64,000 nucleotides of DNA from Mesobacillus jeotgali (GTDB lineage: Bacteria > Bacillota > Bacilli > Bacillales > Cytobacillaceae): positions 201,001 to 265,000 of the forward strand of contig NZ_CP134494.1 in assembly GCF_031759225.1 (NCBI RefSeq), in the 5' to 3' direction. Below, in pieces: positions 44,249 to 54,254 of this stretch. The position numbers and the translations under genes are program-made. The notes below the pieces were generated by a model, which worked only from the letters and a program-made list of their open reading frames with translations, did not search any database and was not told the origin of the DNA. Positions within the stretch are counted from its first letter, which is position 1; every line of letters begins with the position of its first letter.

Positions 44249-45689
44249 ACCGAAAAGGCTCCATCCGATTGCTGCTGTCGTTAATGCACTCCGTCAGCTG
44301 AAGGAAATGATCATCCCATTTTTGATCTTCGTTGTATTTGGAAGCAGGGGAACCGACTGGGACCTGTTTTACTTCTTCGGATCGATTGGTGTCGTCGTGC
44401 TGGTATTGGTTTATGGAGTTTTGTCATGGTACAGATTTACATATCGCATCGAGCAAGGCGAATTGCGGATTGAATACGGATTGATCGTCAGGAAAAAACG
44501 CTATATCCCATTCGATCGGATTCAAAGCGTTGATTTGTCGGAAGGAATCTTGCAGAGGCTGTTCGGGCTGGTGAAGGTGAAGGTAGAGACAGCCGGTTCG
44601 GGCGGAATGGGACTCCAGGATGGAGAGGCGATCCTTACGGCGATCACAAAGCAGGATGCACAGGAAATACATGATTATCTCGTTTCCATCAAAAAGTCGG
44701 GGCAAATCCAGCAGGGGGAAGAGGAGCCAGAAACCTCCGATGATCTTCTATATAAAATATCGGTCCCGGAGCTATTGATGCTTGCGACGACATCGGGCGG
44801 CGTCGGAGTCGTCATCTCTGCAGTGCTTGCGTTCGTCTTCCAATTCGAAGAGTTCATTCCTTATGAGCAGATTTTTGATGGAGTCGAGCATTTTGTCCAA
44901 AACGGCGTTGTTTTTATCAGTGTCGTCGTTTTTCTTGGATTCTTGCTGGCATGGATGATCGCACTGTTTGGGACGATGCTGAAATACGCAAATTTTACCG
45001 TGAGAAAAGTGGATAATGACCTGGTTATCACTCGAGGATTATTGGAAAAGCGGCAGTTCACGATCCCGCTCAATCGGATCCAGGCTGTCAGGATCAGCGA
45101 GAATCTCATCAGGCAGCCGCTAGGCTATGCATCGGCATATCTGGAAAGTGCTGGCGGCTCAGCGCTTGACCAGGAAAGCTCCAAGGTCCTCATCCTGCCG
45201 ATCGTGAAAAAAAGAAAAATCCCCGGCCTGCTTGAACCGCATTTGACGGAGTACCACTTCCGTGTCAATATATCGCCTGCGCCTAGGCGGGCATACAGCA
45301 GATATTTACTGAAAGGCTGGCTGTTTGCGCTGCCGATCATCATTGCGGCCATCTGGTTTTTAAAACCATGGGGCTTTGTCACCCTGCTCCTGCTCCCAGT
45401 CTCGGCCATTTGGTCCTACATGAATTATAAGGATGCAGGCTGGAGCCTTGACCAGGGGATGCTGACCTTCCGATACCGCAATATCGTCAAGAACACAGTA
45501 TATATGAAGAAAAATAAAGTCCAATCCTTCAGCATGAAAGAAAGCTTTTTTCAAAGGAAAAAGAATCTCGCTACCGTCGAGGCCATCGTTAAGTCCGGGC
45601 ATGGCGGTGCTGGCGGCAAAGTCATTGACCTTGAGAAAAAACATGTGGATATGATCTATGAATGGTACTCGCATGAAACAGCTGAGTGA
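44235..45689 (+). CDS. ydbT: YdbT-like protein with three PH domains
   Basis: A 484-residue membrane protein. It has three bPH_2 units (EQGELRIEYGLIVRKKRYIP near residue 75, DNDLVITRGLLEKRQFTIP near 260, LDQGMLTFRYRNIVKNTVYM near 410), each preceded by a pair of membrane helices. It is the usual partner of YdbS and should form a complex with it. The start inside ydbS indicates coupling; ATG 44241 is also possible. Confidence 0.88.
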   Translation: MKMSEPKRLHPIAAVVNALRQLKEMIIPFLIFVVFGSRGTDWDLFYFFGSIGVVVLVLVYGVLSWYRFTYRIEQGELRIEYGLIVRKKRYIPFDRIQSVDLSEGILQRLFGLVKVKVETAGSGGMGLQDGEAILTAITKQDAQEIHDYLVSIKKSGQIQQGEEEPETSDDLLYKISVPELLMLATTSGGVGVVISAVLAFVFQFEEFIPYEQIFDGVEHFVQNGVVFISVVVFLGFLLAWMIALFGTMLKYANFTVRKVDNDLVITRGLLEKRQFTIPLNRIQAVRISENLIRQPLGYASAYLESAGGSALDQESSKVLILPIVKKRKIPGLLEPHLTEYHFRVNISPAPRRAYSRYLLKGWLFALPIIIAAIWFLKPWGFVTLLLLPVSAIWSYMNYKDAGWSLDQGMLTFRYRNIVKNTVYMKKNKVQSFSMKESFFQRKKNLATVEAIVKSGHGGAGGKVIDLEKKHVDMIYEWYSHETAE

Positions 45690-45742
45690 GGAAATTGGTC
45701 AGCGAAGCTGGATATTTATCGAAATGAAATTTACTCATACCG

Positions 45743-45771
45743 AAAAAAAGCGCCCTTAAGGCGCTTTTTAA
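45743..45771. terminator. bidirectional terminator between ydbT and the rhomboid gene
   Basis: AAAAAGCGCC pairs with GGCGCTTTTT across TTAA. The genes on both sides converge on it. Confidence 0.92.
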
Positions 45772-45778
45772 AATGCGA

Positions 45779-46363
45779 TTACCTTCTATAAATGGCGGCG
45801 CCGATCAGAAAACCAGCAAGCATGCCGAAAATATGGGCGGTAATATTGATGTTTGACTGGACGAATGTCATGATCACGGCAATGATGGCGATTGTCATGA
45901 TCGTCTGGGAGTTTTCACGTGACAACATGGCTTTCCGGAACATTATGATAGAAATATAGAAACCGAACAGGCCAAAGATAGCACCGCTTGAGCCGACATG
46001 TGTGTATGTCAGCGGTTCGAGGATCAAGGTTGCGATATTCGCTGCGATGCCTGTCACGAGATAGATCAGAATGAATTTCGTTTTGCCAAGCATCTGCTCG
46101 AGTGCTGGGCCGAACAAGACGAGTGAAAAGCTGTTGAACAGCATATGTGCAAAACCGGCATGCATGAAGATCGGTGTGAATAATCGCCAGTACTCTCCAT
46201 TCACAACATACAAGTTCACGCCGGCTAAAAGTCCAAACAGGTATTTGCTTGGGAAGATTGGCAATGCCGTCAGCAAGTATAATAAGATATGGATAGAAAT
46301 GATGATAGAAATAACAGGGTAAAACCTAATGAAGTCGCGCAAGCTTTCTGTTCTTGTAAACAT
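45779..46363 (-). CDS. ydcA: rhomboid family intramembrane serine protease
   Basis: A 194-residue rhomboid with six helices. It has the WRLFTPIFMHAGFAHMLFNS loop-helix region, the catalytic Ser in VGSSGAIFG and the catalytic His in NITAHIFGMLAGF, so the dyad is complete. Substrates are unknown. ATG 46363 follows GAGGAGG; the frame is open for 7 codons before it. The gene runs against its neighbours, as in B. subtilis, where ydcA lies between ydbT and acpS. Confidence 0.9.
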   Translation of the reverse strand: MFTRTESLRDFIRFYPVISIIISIHILLYLLTALPIFPSKYLFGLLAGVNLYVVNGEYWRLFTPIFMHAGFAHMLFNSFSLVLFGPALEQMLGKTKFILIYLVTGIAANIATLILEPLTYTHVGSSGAIFGLFGFYISIIMFRKAMLSRENSQTIMTIAIIAVIMTFVQSNINITAHIFGMLAGFLIGAAIYRR

Positions 46364-46513
46364 GGAAACCTCCTCGGTCCTCATTATCGTGAGGTTGGAT
46401 CAGATTGCTCTGATTTTTAATGATAATCCTAATCTTAAGGATAGCCCTAACCGGCAAAAGTTGTACACTATTTTGTATGCTGCATGAAGCTTTTTTAGAA
46501 GGGAGCTGGAAAA

Positions 46514-46867
46514 ATGATCATCGGAACAGGAATCGATATTGTGGAGATCGGCCGGATCCGCAAGCTGGTAGAATCGCAACCGCGTTTTCCGGAGCGAGTT
46601 TTAACAGAAAAGGAAAGGGAAGTTTACAGCCAGTATAATGAACGGAGAGGAATTGAATTCCTCGCAGGGCGATGGGCGGCGAAGGAGGCTTTTTCAAAAG
46701 CGAAGGGGACTGGCATCGGCAAGGAATTGTCCTTCATGGATATTGAAGTCGAAACAGATCCGCATGGACGGCCAATAGTCACAAAGCCTTATATGGAGGG
46801 AGTCCATCTGTCCATTTCCCACAGTGAGCAATATGCTATCGCGCAGGTGGTTATCGAAAAATTTTAA
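46514..46867 (+). CDS. acpS: holo-ACP synthase
   Basis: AcpS moves the 4'-phosphopantetheine arm from CoA to acyl carrier protein, which fatty acid synthesis needs. The 117-residue length fits. The magnesium-binding motifs are GIDIVEIGRI (Asp8) and FLAGRWAAKEAFSKA (Glu and Lys), and the end is HLSISHSEQYAIAQVV. GGGAGC precedes ATG 46514. Confidence 0.95.
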   Translation: MIIGTGIDIVEIGRIRKLVESQPRFPERVLTEKEREVYSQYNERRGIEFLAGRWAAKEAFSKAKGTGIGKELSFMDIEVETDPHGRPIVTKPYMEGVHLSISHSEQYAIAQVVIEKF

Positions 46868-47059
46868 AATGCTTGTCAATCCCGGGGGCATATTCGCCCA
46901 GGTTGTCTCATATATTCATAATGCAGTAAGGGAGACAAGGCTAGGGCGGCGAGAATCATGGCTGCACGAAGACTACTCAAGCAATTTTGCAGCCAGTGTC
47001 TTATTCCTGTCCTTTCTTTCCCTTTACACGTTTAAATGAGACTAAAAGGGGTTGGAAGA

Positions 47060-48073
47060 ATGAAGAAAAGGTTATTGTTGCTTCTCGCCGGGCTCATGGT
47101 TGTTTTTGCTCTGGCTGCCTGCGGTACGAAATCACAGGAATCTGTGGTTAAGGAGTTGGATGGAACGCTCGAAGACCTGAAGAGTTACAAGGCTAAGGCA
47201 AAGATGACATTGCAGATGGGTACGGAGCCGCAAGTGTACGATGTGGAGATTTGGCATAAAGATCCGTCATTTTACCGTGTGAACCTGAAGAATGCCCAGA
47301 AGGACCAGAGCCAGATGATCCTCAGGAATGAGGAAGGGGTTTTTGTTCTGACACCAGCGTTGAACAAGAGCTTCCGTTTCCAGAGCGACTGGCCGAAGAA
47401 CAGCAGCCAGGCATACCTTTACGAATCTTTAATCATGGATATTCTCGAGGATAAGCAAGCGAAGTTCTCGGCGACCAAGGAACATTATGTGTTCGAAACA
47501 AAAACAAGATACCAGAACAACAAGATGCTTCCGATCCAGGAAATCAAGCTGAACAAAAAGAACCTGGCGCCAGTCAGCGTCAAGGTGATGGACCCTGATC
47601 GCAACTCATTGGTAACAGTTGAATTCTCTGACGTAAAATTCGACGCAAGCTTTGACAAGGATGCGTTTGATATGAAGAAAAACATGACAGGTGCACAGCT
47701 TGAGGTGCCTGTAATGGCAAATGCGGAAGATAACGAATTCACCGTGAAATATCCAGTTGCTGAAATCCCGGGCGTTACTTTGATTGACGAGAAGGAAATC
47801 ACGACCGAGAATGGTAAGCGCGTGGTGCTCACATATGACGGCGAAAAATCATTCACGCTGATCCAGGAAAAAGCGGATGCGATGCCTGCGATGTCCTCTG
47901 CGATCAACGTGACTGGAAAGCCAGTCGACCTCGGATTCACAATCGGAGCGATGAACGAAACCTCGGTTTCCTGGACACACCTCGGAGTCGATTATATGCT
48001 GGCTTCAACAGACCTATCACCAGAAGAAATGGAAATGGTCGCAAAATCAGTTCTGGCTGATATGGAAAAATAA
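47060..48073 (+). CDS. ydcC: LolA-fold lipoprotein YdcC
   Basis: A 337-residue lipoprotein with lipobox ALAAC (Cys21). The first domain is LolA/LppX-like beta (LKSYKAKAKMTLQMGTEPQV). The C-terminal 110 residues form a DUF4367-like domain (VSWTHLGVDYMLASTDLSPE). In B. subtilis ydcC is sporulation-linked. The function, perhaps lipid or envelope handling, is unproven. ATG 47060 follows GGGGTTGGAAG; the open frame upstream lacks a signal peptide. Confidence 0.87.
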   Translation: MKKRLLLLLAGLMVVFALAACGTKSQESVVKELDGTLEDLKSYKAKAKMTLQMGTEPQVYDVEIWHKDPSFYRVNLKNAQKDQSQMILRNEEGVFVLTPALNKSFRFQSDWPKNSSQAYLYESLIMDILEDKQAKFSATKEHYVFETKTRYQNNKMLPIQEIKLNKKNLAPVSVKVMDPDRNSLVTVEFSDVKFDASFDKDAFDMKKNMTGAQLEVPVMANAEDNEFTVKYPVAEIPGVTLIDEKEITTENGKRVVLTYDGEKSFTLIQEKADAMPAMSSAINVTGKPVDLGFTIGAMNETSVSWTHLGVDYMLASTDLSPEEMEMVAKSVLADMEK

Positions 48074-48083
48074 TACCTCAAAG

Positions 48084-48115
48084 GCAGGCTCAGTGTAACC
48101 TGGGCCTGTTTTTTT
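48084..48115 (+). terminator. terminator of ydcC
   Basis: CAGGCTCAG pairs with CTGGGCCTG with one G-T or mismatch, followed by TTTTTTT. Confidence 0.82.
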
Positions 48116-48360
48116 ATGGGGTAAGGAAAAAGACTGGTTTTTTAAGGGATTTAAGGCGAGTTCTAAGGAAAAAAACAAGGTTTTTATATATTTTATCTCT
48201 TTTTTTCGGAATAAATAGCGTTGCAGCTTAATCCGTGTTCCTCTATCACGACCTTTCTGCTCAAATGACCCGTATATATTATCCATTTGACATTGAGTAC
48301 TTTCGGTTTGATAATAAAACAATAAAAAATAATGTTCGGTTTGAAGGAAGTGGAGTTTCG

Positions 48361-49518
48361 GTGGAGGAGCAAGGATTTTTTTACCGTGATACATGGGCAG
48401 AAGTGGACCTGGATCACATCAGGACAAATGTGGAGGGAATTAAGGAACACTTGCCCGAAGACGTTGAATTTATTGCTGTCGTTAAGGCCAATGCTTACGG
48501 GCATGGAGATTCACAGGTGGCAGAGGCGGCTTTGGAGGCAGGAGCATCGATGCTTGCTGTCGCGTTCATGGATGAGGCGCTCGCACTCAGGAAGAAGGGG
48601 ATTGCCGCGCCGATTCTCGTACTGGGTGCCAGCCGGCCTGAGGATGTAAACATCGCGGCCGAAGAAGGAATCATCCTTACAGTTTTTCAGAAGGAGTGGC
48701 TGGGAAAAGCGCGTGAAGTACTTAAAGCAGATTCCAGCTTGTCTCTTCATATAAAAATAGACACAGGAATGGGGCGAATCGGAATTCGTTCCATAGAAGA
48801 ATTGAAGTCTGCGGAAAAATTGATCCATGAGGATGAAAGACTCCAGCTGCATGGCATCTATACGCATTTTGCTACGGCGGATGAATTGGATGACTCATAT
48901 TTTACCAAACAGCTTGCTTTGTTCCGGGAAATGCTTGGTGCAATGGAAACGCAGCCGCCTGTGGTCCACAGCAGCAATAGTGCCGCAGCACTCATGCACA
49001 CGGACGCCCGCTTCAACGCAGTAAGGGTCGGAATTGCGATGTACGGGCTAGCGCCGTCAATGGAGATTGCGCCGGAATTGCCTGTCGAGCTGCATGAGGC
49101 ATTCACGCTGCACTCAAGGCTCGTTCATGTAAAGAAGCTTGAAAAAGGTGAAAAGGTCAGCTACGGTGCGACTTATGAAGCTCCGGAAGAAATTTGGGTA
49201 GGGACGCTCCCAATTGGGTATGCTGATGGATGGATAAGAAGACTGCAGGGACAGGAAGTACTGGTCGATGGCAAAAGGTCTCCCATCATCGGGCGGATCT
49301 GCATGGACCAATGCATGGTAAAGCTTCCGTATGAGGTCCCGGTCGGAACGATTGCCACTTTGATCGGCAGCCAGGGAAAAGAGTCGATCTCCATCAATGA
49401 GATTGCCAGCAAGCTAGAAACGATCAATTATGAGGTCCCGTGTATCATCTCCTCAAGGGTGCCTAGATTGTACAGGCAAAATGGAAAAGTGGTCGATTTG
49501 AATAATTCACTGTTATAA
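48361..49518 (+). CDS. alr: alanine racemase
   Basis: Alr interconverts L- and D-alanine and supplies Ddl. It is a 385-residue fold-type III PLP enzyme. The PLP lysine is in [10 protein letters not shown], the second catalytic base Tyr in [11 protein letters not shown], and other family blocks are [21 protein letters not shown] and [16 protein letters not shown] 48361 ([20 protein letters not shown]) is the expected family start and has GGAAGTGGAG upstream. The frame is open 42 codons further upstream without conservation. Confidence 0.94.
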   Translation: MEEQGFFYRDTWAEVDLDHIRTNVEGIKEHLPEDVEFIAVVKANAYGHGDSQVAEAALEAGASMLAVAFMDEALALRKKGIAAPILVLGASRPEDVNIAAEEGIILTVFQKEWLGKAREVLKADSSLSLHIKIDTGMGRIGIRSIEELKSAEKLIHEDERLQLHGIYTHFATADELDDSYFTKQLALFREMLGAMETQPPVVHSSNSAAALMHTDARFNAVRVGIAMYGLAPSMEIAPELPVELHEAFTLHSRLVHVKKLEKGEKVSYGATYEAPEEIWVGTLPIGYADGWIRRLQGQEVLVDGKRSPIIGRICMDQCMVKLPYEVPVGTIATLIGSQGKESISINEIASKLETINYEVPCIISSRVPRLYRQNGKVVDLNNSLL

Positions 49519-49711
49519 GACACACCCAATAATTAACAAACCTGTGTAATACCGCTAATACCATGCATAAAATACTAATTTTTTGGCGGATAATACAGAA
49601 GAATTGCTGATTTACCTTTGCATCTGGCATAAATAGTGATAATATTAGTAATGGTAGAGAGATAACGAACTTAATATTGGTATGTAGTGATGATGGTGGA
49701 GGTGTATGTTT

Positions 49712-49993
49712 GTGTCTGAATCCAGCGCAACAACTGAGATTTTGGTAAAGTTACCGCAGCATCTTTTAAGTGAACTAGATGGATTTGTTAAGCAAGAGAA
49801 CGTAAACCGCAGCGAATTTATTTATCAGGCAACAAAAATGTTTTTGCGTGAGAAGAAAAAGAGACAAATTCGTGAATCCATGAGACGTGGCTATATGGAA
49901 ATGGCCAAGATTAATCTGACCATTGCATCTGAAGCATTCCAAGCAGAATACGAGGCAGAACACACAGTTGAACGTCTAGTCAGCGGAGGATAA
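49712..49993 (+). CDS. ndoAI: EndoAI antitoxin (MazE type, ribbon-helix-helix)
   Basis: A 93-residue antitoxin. The N-terminal ribbon-helix-helix ([20 protein letters not shown], then [16 protein letters not shown]) binds the operon promoter. The C-terminal [13 protein letters not shown] ... VERLVSGG wraps the toxin and is nearly identical to B. subtilis EndoAI. GTG 49712 is 8 bases after GGAGGT and gives the usual SESSA start; ATG 49706 is too close to the site. The toxin gene starts 4 bases after the stop. Confidence 0.93.
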   Translation: MSESSATTEILVKLPQHLLSELDGFVKQENVNRSEFIYQATKMFLREKKKRQIRESMRRGYMEMAKINLTIASEAFQAEYEAEHTVERLVSGG

Positions 49994-49997
49994 TCCG

Positions 49998-50348
49998 TTG
50001 ATTGTCAAACGTGGTGACGTCTATTTTGCGGACCTATCCCCAGTTGTTGGTTCAGAGCAAGGCGGAGTTCGTCCTGTCCTGGTCATCCAAAACGACATCG
50101 GGAATCGGTTTAGTCCCACAGTCATTATCGCAGCGATCACAGCACAGATCCAAAAAGCCAAGCTTCCCACTCATGTAGAAATTGATGCGAAGCGTTACGG
50201 TTTTGAACGAGACTCGGTTATCTTATTGGAGCAAATACGCACAATTGACAAACAGCGCCTAACCGATAAAATTACCCACCTCGATGACGAAATGATGGAA
50301 AAAGTGGATGAAGCCCTTCAGGTAAGTTTAGGTCTTATCGAATTTTGA
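49998..50348 (+). CDS. ndoA: EndoA toxin, MazF-type endoribonuclease
   Basis: EndoA cuts mRNA, at UACAU in B. subtilis. The 116 residues are almost those of B. subtilis Endo[61 protein letters not shown]. Arg and Thr of the active site are present. TTG 49998 follows GGAGGA and is coupled to ndoAI. In B. subtilis the pair lies upstream of rsbRA; here a 1.2-kb repeat-bearing gap intervenes. Confidence 0.95.
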   Translation: MIVKRGDVYFADLSPVVGSEQGGVRPVLVIQNDIGNRFSPTVIIAAITAQIQKAKLPTHVEIDAKRYGFERDSVILLEQIRTIDKQRLTDKITHLDDEMMEKVDEALQVSLGLIEF

Positions 50349-50356
50349 TTTAAAGC

Positions 50357-50382
50357 ACGCTCTTAAAATAGAGCGTTTTTTT
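50357..50382 (+). terminator. terminator of ndoAI-ndoA
   Basis: ACGCTCT pairs with AGAGCGT across TAAAAT, followed by TTTTTT. Confidence 0.88.
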
Positions 50383-50454
50383 GTAACCGAACACCTGGCC
50401 TGCCAGCAGGCCTTATACATAACCAAAAAATAAAATCGGATGTTTTCCTGTGTG

Positions 50455-50486
50455 AGAGGCAAGCTTAGCGGCTTGTCTCTTTTTTG
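50455..50486 (+). terminator. second terminator-like hairpin after ndoA
   Basis: GAGGCAAGC pairs with GCTTGTCTC with one G-T pair, followed by TTTTTT. No gene ends here, so it may be a relic or serve read-through. Confidence 0.6.
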
Positions 50487-50527
50487 TTGGGGAGAAGAAT
50501 GGAAAGTTCTCTTGAAATAGACTAGCG

Positions 50528-51290
50528 GTATGACGGGTTTGGGGAGAATAGCGGAAAAGCTGTCAGAAGTAAGCCTGAATTCAGACAGGTTTGATTGGAA
50601 AACAGGAAAAGCTGTAAAAAGTAGCTACAACTTCAGACAGGTTTGGGCGGAAAACAGGAAAAGCTGTCAAAAGAAGCTCCAACTTCAGACAGGTTTGATT
50701 GGAAAACAGGGAAAGCTGTCAAAAGAAGCTCCAACTTCAGACAGGTTTGAGGAGAAAACAAGAAAAGCTGTCAAAAGAGGCCCCAACTTCAGACAGGTTT
50801 GGGTGGAAAACAGGGAAAGCTGTCAAAAGAAGCTCCAACTTCAGACAGGTTTGATTGGAAAACAGGAAAAGCTGTCAAAAGAAGCTCCAACTTCAGACAG
50901 GTTTGATTGGAAAACAAGAAAAGCTGTCAAAAGAAGCTCCAACTTCAGACAGGTTTGATTGGAAAACAAGAAAAGCTGTCAAAAGAAGCCCCAACTTCAG
51001 ACAGGTTTGATTGGAAAACAAGAAAAGCTGTCAAAAGAAGCCCCAACTTCAGACAGGTTTGATTGGAAAACAGGAAAAGCTGTCAAAAGAAGTCCCAACT
51101 TCAGACAGGTTTGGGGGGAAAACAAGAAAAGCTGTCAAAAGAAGCCCCAACTTCAGACAGGTTTGGGTGGAAAACAGGAAAAGCTGCCAAAAGAAGCTCC
51201 AACTTCAGACAGGTTTGGGTGGAAAATAGGAAGAGCTGTCAGAAGCTTGCCCACGACCGGACAGGTTTCAGAGGAGAACCAGAAAAGTTG
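50528..51290. repeat. tandem array of about 14 units of 52 bp
   Basis: TTCAGACAGG recurs every 52 bases from 50580 to 51204 (13 regular copies), with degenerate units at both edges. Most units can fold as CTGTC-AAAA-GAAG-CTCCAA-CTTC-A-GACAG, a nested hairpin. Small differences such as GATTGG, GGGTGG or GAGGAG sit at one variable place after AGGTTT. As 52 is not divisible by 3, all three frames are open by chance of composition, not by coding. Confidence 0.9.
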
Positions 51291-51582
51291 TCAGCCCTAA
51301 CCCTCAATCAACCTAGTATCAATCAGATCCGGCTAATCTTCATAAGAATTTTATCTCACAGAAAAATTGAATTCAGCAAATTAAGGAATAATAAATGCAA
51401 TGCGATAATCGCAGAATCCTGTCGACAAGTTGATTTTATTTGACGAAAGAAAACTGTTATCATTAAATGGAGATATATCATCAGAAAATATATGAATATT
51501 TATTTACAGTTTTAAAATTGGTTTACATTTGTTCGTATGAGGGTAATGTAAAATTTTGTTGTGATAGAATGGGGAGGATGGA
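51291..51582 (+). promoter_or_regulatory. upstream region of rsbRA
   Basis: AT-rich, no coding frame. It must contain the housekeeping promoter of the rsb operon; TTTACA near 51503 and TTTACATTTGTTCG near 51530 are -35-like, but I cannot fix a pair. GGGGAGGA stands before rsbRA. Confidence 0.4.
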
Positions 51583-52416
51583 ATGAACAAAATTATATCG
51601 AATTATATTCAGGCTCATAAACAGGATATCCTGGATCAATGGATAGATAGGACCAAACAAGAAGCGGATGACCGGGTGGTTCGCGTTGTATCGGATCGGG
51701 TTTTTCAATCGGCGAGCAAGGAATTCATTGATCTGATCATCTCGAATTTCAAGGGCACGAGCGAAGAGTACAATGAAAGGCTGACGGATTTTGCCGAAAA
51801 GGTTGTCAGGCTTGGCTGGCCATTGACATTTGTCACAAAAGGACTTCACACCTTTAATATGATTGTTTTTGAAGGTATGCAAAAGGAAGGGATAGTAACG
51901 ACGGAGAATCAGATGGAAATTGTTTATGAGTTTGACCGCTGGGCAACGCCGATGAACAATGAAATCGTCAGCGTGTATTCATCGACATGGGAAAGAACAG
52001 TTTCCCTCCAGAAAATTGCCTTGCAGGAGCTTTCGGCACCGCTCATTCCTGTATTTGAAGGAATTACAGTAATGCCGCTAGTTGGTACAATCGATACCGA
52101 GCGGGCAAAGCAAATCATGGAAAACCTGCTGAAGGGCGCGGTAAAACACCGTTCTGAGGTAGTTTTGATAGATATTACAGGTGTACCTGTCGTAGATACA
52201 ATGGTCGCTCATCATATTATCCAGGCAGCGGATGCTGTTAGGCTAATCGGTGCCAAGTGCATGCTTGTAGGAATCCGTCCTGAAATTGCACAGACCATCG
52301 TAAACCTAGGCATTGACCTGAACCAGTTTACAACTAAGAATAACTTGAAAAAAGGAATCGAAGCAGCTCTTGAGCTGACAAATAAAAAAATCGTTTCATT
52401 GGAGGGAGCAAAGTGA
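51583..52416 (+). CDS. rsbRA: stressosome protein RsbRA
   Basis: RsbRA and its paralogues form the 1.8-MDa stressosome with RsbS and hold RsbT until stress. The 277-residue protein has an N-terminal haem-less globin-like sensor domain (1-140) and a C-terminal STAS domain (155-270). The phosphorylated threonines correspond to Thr172 in TIDTERAKQ and Thr206 in VVDTMVAHH. It opens the eight-gene module in the same order as B. subtilis. Its last 4 bases overlap rsbS. Confidence 0.93.
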   Translation: MNKIISNYIQAHKQDILDQWIDRTKQEADDRVVRVVSDRVFQSASKEFIDLIISNFKGTSEEYNERLTDFAEKVVRLGWPLTFVTKGLHTFNMIVFEGMQKEGIVTTENQMEIVYEFDRWATPMNNEIVSVYSSTWERTVSLQKIALQELSAPLIPVFEGITVMPLVGTIDTERAKQIMENLLKGAVKHRSEVVLIDITGVPVVDTMVAHHIIQAADAVRLIGAKCMLVGIRPEIAQTIVNLGIDLNQFTTKNNLKKGIEAALELTNKKIVSLEGAK

Positions 52417-52769
52417 GAATACCTATCCTAAAACTGGATGATTGTCTGTTAGTCTCCATTCAATGGGAGCTTGATGACCAGACCGCTCTTCAATTTCAAG
52501 AGGATTTGCTCCACAAGATACATGAGACTAGTGCCAATGGGGTCGTCATCGATCTAACCTCAATCGATTTCATCGACTCTTTTATCGCCAAGGTCCTTGG
52601 GGATGTCATCAATATGTCCAAGCTCATGGGTGCGATTGTAGTCATTACCGGAATCCAGCCTGCTGTTGCCATAACGCTAATTGAATTAGGGATCGGCCTT
52701 GATGATGTCCTAACTGCATTAGATTTAGAAAAAGGTTTGGAGAAATTACAACAGGAATTGGGGGAATAG
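52413..52769 (+). CDS. rsbS: stressosome scaffold RsbS
   Basis: A 118-residue single STAS domain and the direct antagonist of RsbT. The phosphorylation site of RsbS is Ser56 in [12 protein letters not shown] 52413 overlaps the rsbRA stop and follows GGAGGGAG. rsbT starts 4 bases after its stop. Confidence 0.93.
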   Translation: MRIPILKLDDCLLVSIQWELDDQTALQFQEDLLHKIHETSANGVVIDLTSIDFIDSFIAKVLGDVINMSKLMGAIVVITGIQPAVAITLIELGIGLDDVLTALDLEKGLEKLQQELGE

Positions 52770-52773
52770 GTGA

Positions 52774-53175
52774 ATGGACATCCAATCCTGCGTTACGATT
52801 ATCAATGAATGGGACATCGTGGCAGCTCGCCAGCTTGGCCGAAATGTTGCGAAAGAGCTTGGGTTCGGCACTGTTGACCAAGCAAGAATCACCACTGCCA
52901 TCAGTGAATTGGCCAGGAATATTTACTTGTACGCCGGAAAAGGACAGATCTGCATAGACAAGCTGTATGACGGCGGAAAAGCGGGATTGCGAATCAATGC
53001 AGTAGATAGCGGCCCAGGTATAAAAGAAATACGCCAGGTCATGGAAGATGGTTTTTCAACATCAGGAGGACTTGGAGCCGGCCTTCCCGGGGTAAAGCGT
53101 CTTATGGATGAATTTGACATAGACTCTGCTCCCGGACAAGGAACACAGATCAAAGCGACTAAATGGCTCCGTTAG
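52774..53175 (+). CDS. rsbT: RsbT serine kinase and RsbU activator
   Basis: A 133-residue GHKL-type kinase. Under stress it phosphorylates RsbRA and RsbS, leaves the stressosome and switches on RsbU. The N box is ISELARNIYLYA and the G boxes are VDSGPGI and GGLGAGLPGVKRLMD. Confidence 0.94.
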   Translation: MDIQSCVTIINEWDIVAARQLGRNVAKELGFGTVDQARITTAISELARNIYLYAGKGQICIDKLYDGGKAGLRINAVDSGPGIKEIRQVMEDGFSTSGGLGAGLPGVKRLMDEFDIDSAPGQGTQIKATKWLR

Positions 53176-53186
53176 GGGGAGAAAGT

Positions 53187-54197
53187 ATGGATTTCCGAGA
53201 AATGATGGAATCAAAGTATCGGGATATTCTTGACAATTATATAAAAGAGCAATCTGAGCAAGCTTTATATGCAGGGCAGAAGTTCAGCCGAAAATCGATT
53301 GAGCATAAAATCGCACCGGAAGAAATCGTCAGCCTCCATAAAAGCATACTGCTTGAGATGTATCCTGAACTTCCAGAAGATATCATGCATTCCTTTGATA
53401 TCCTCCTTGAGGTGATGATCGCCTACGGTATCGCTTACCGAGAGCATCAAAGCCTGAGACACCAGCAGGAGGAATTAAGATCCGAAATGGAGATTGCCGC
53501 CAATGTTCAGCAAACCTTGCTCGGGACGAAAATTCCGGCTGTTCCTGGTATTGATATCGGGGCAATCAGTGTTCCGGCAAAGCATATGAACGGCGACTAC
53601 TTCCATTTTGTACAGGATGAGAACAATAACATCAGTGTTGCGATCGCTGATGTCATCGGGAAAGGGATTCCGGCAGCTCTCTGTATGTCCATGATTAAGT
53701 ATGCGATGGACAGCCTGCCAGAAAACCGTCTTGATCCGAGCAGCATCCTGGAAAATCTGAACAGGGTCGTTGAACAGAACGTTGACCCAAGCATGTTCAT
53801 TACAATGTTCTACGGAATGTTTAATCCTTCAAATAACACCTTCTATTATGCTTCTGCAGGGCATGAGCCAGGCTTTTACTATGATTCCAAAAAGAAGGAA
53901 TTCTCAGAGCTGGTCGCAAGAGGCTTACTGTTAGGAGTGGACAAGCGGACGAAGTATACCCAGTATGAAAAAGAAATACTGCCTGGGGATATGGTGATCT
54001 TGATGTCTGACGGAGTGACCGAGTGCAGGACGGAAGAAGGCTTCATCGAAAAGGAAACATTAATCGGATATATAAATAAATATATTCACTTAAATGCTCA
54101 GGAAATTGTCAATAATATCTTTAGGGAACTTGAAAAACTTCAGCATTTCCAATTGCGTGATGATTTTACATTAATCATTTTGAAAAGAGATGTTTAA
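53187..54197 (+). CDS. rsbU: RsbU PP2C phosphatase
   Basis: A 336-residue phosphatase that dephosphorylates RsbV on environmental stress. The N-terminal helical domain (1-85) binds RsbT; the PPM domain follows a coiled segment (EELRSEMEIAANVQQTLLG). Metal-binding acids are in MNGDYFHF, AIADVIGKGIPAAL and LMSDGVTECRT. ATG 53187 follows GGGGGAG. Its stop codon overlaps the -35 of the SigB promoter. Confidence 0.93.
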   Translation: MDFREMMESKYRDILDNYIKEQSEQALYAGQKFSRKSIEHKIAPEEIVSLHKSILLEMYPELPEDIMHSFDILLEVMIAYGIAYREHQSLRHQQEELRSEMEIAANVQQTLLGTKIPAVPGIDIGAISVPAKHMNGDYFHFVQDENNNISVAIADVIGKGIPAALCMSMIKYAMDSLPENRLDPSSILENLNRVVEQNVDPSMFITMFYGMFNPSNNTFYYASAGHEPGFYYDSKKKEFSELVARGLLLGVDKRTKYTQYEKEILPGDMVILMSDGVTECRTEEGFIEKETLIGYINKYIHLNAQEIVNNIFRELEKLQHFQLRDDFTLIILKRDV

Positions 54198-54216
54198 TTA
54201 GATTTCAAACGGGTAA
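54192..54216 (+). promoter_or_regulatory. SigB-dependent promoter before rsbV
   Basis: GTTTAA, 13 bases, GGGTAA. This matches the SigB consensus GTTTAA/GGGTAT. It stands in the place of the autoregulated promoter of B. subtilis and should amplify rsbV-rsbW-sigB-rsbX under stress. The start would be near 54225. Confidence 0.88.
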
Positions 54217-54254
54217 ATCATAAGAGCAATTGAATTGTAAAGGGTGGGTCATTT

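Noticed and set aside
46824..47039. Open frame of 71 codons starting inside acpS and ending before ydcC
   Set aside because: The start lies in acpS in another frame and there is no ribosome site. The C-terminal half looks somewhat protein-like, so it may be a gene remnant, but I cannot support it.
50528..51290. CRISPR-like array or a repeat protein gene
   Set aside because: There are no spacers. The unit length of 52 is not a multiple of 3, so every frame changes from unit to unit; long open frames arise only because the units lack stops.
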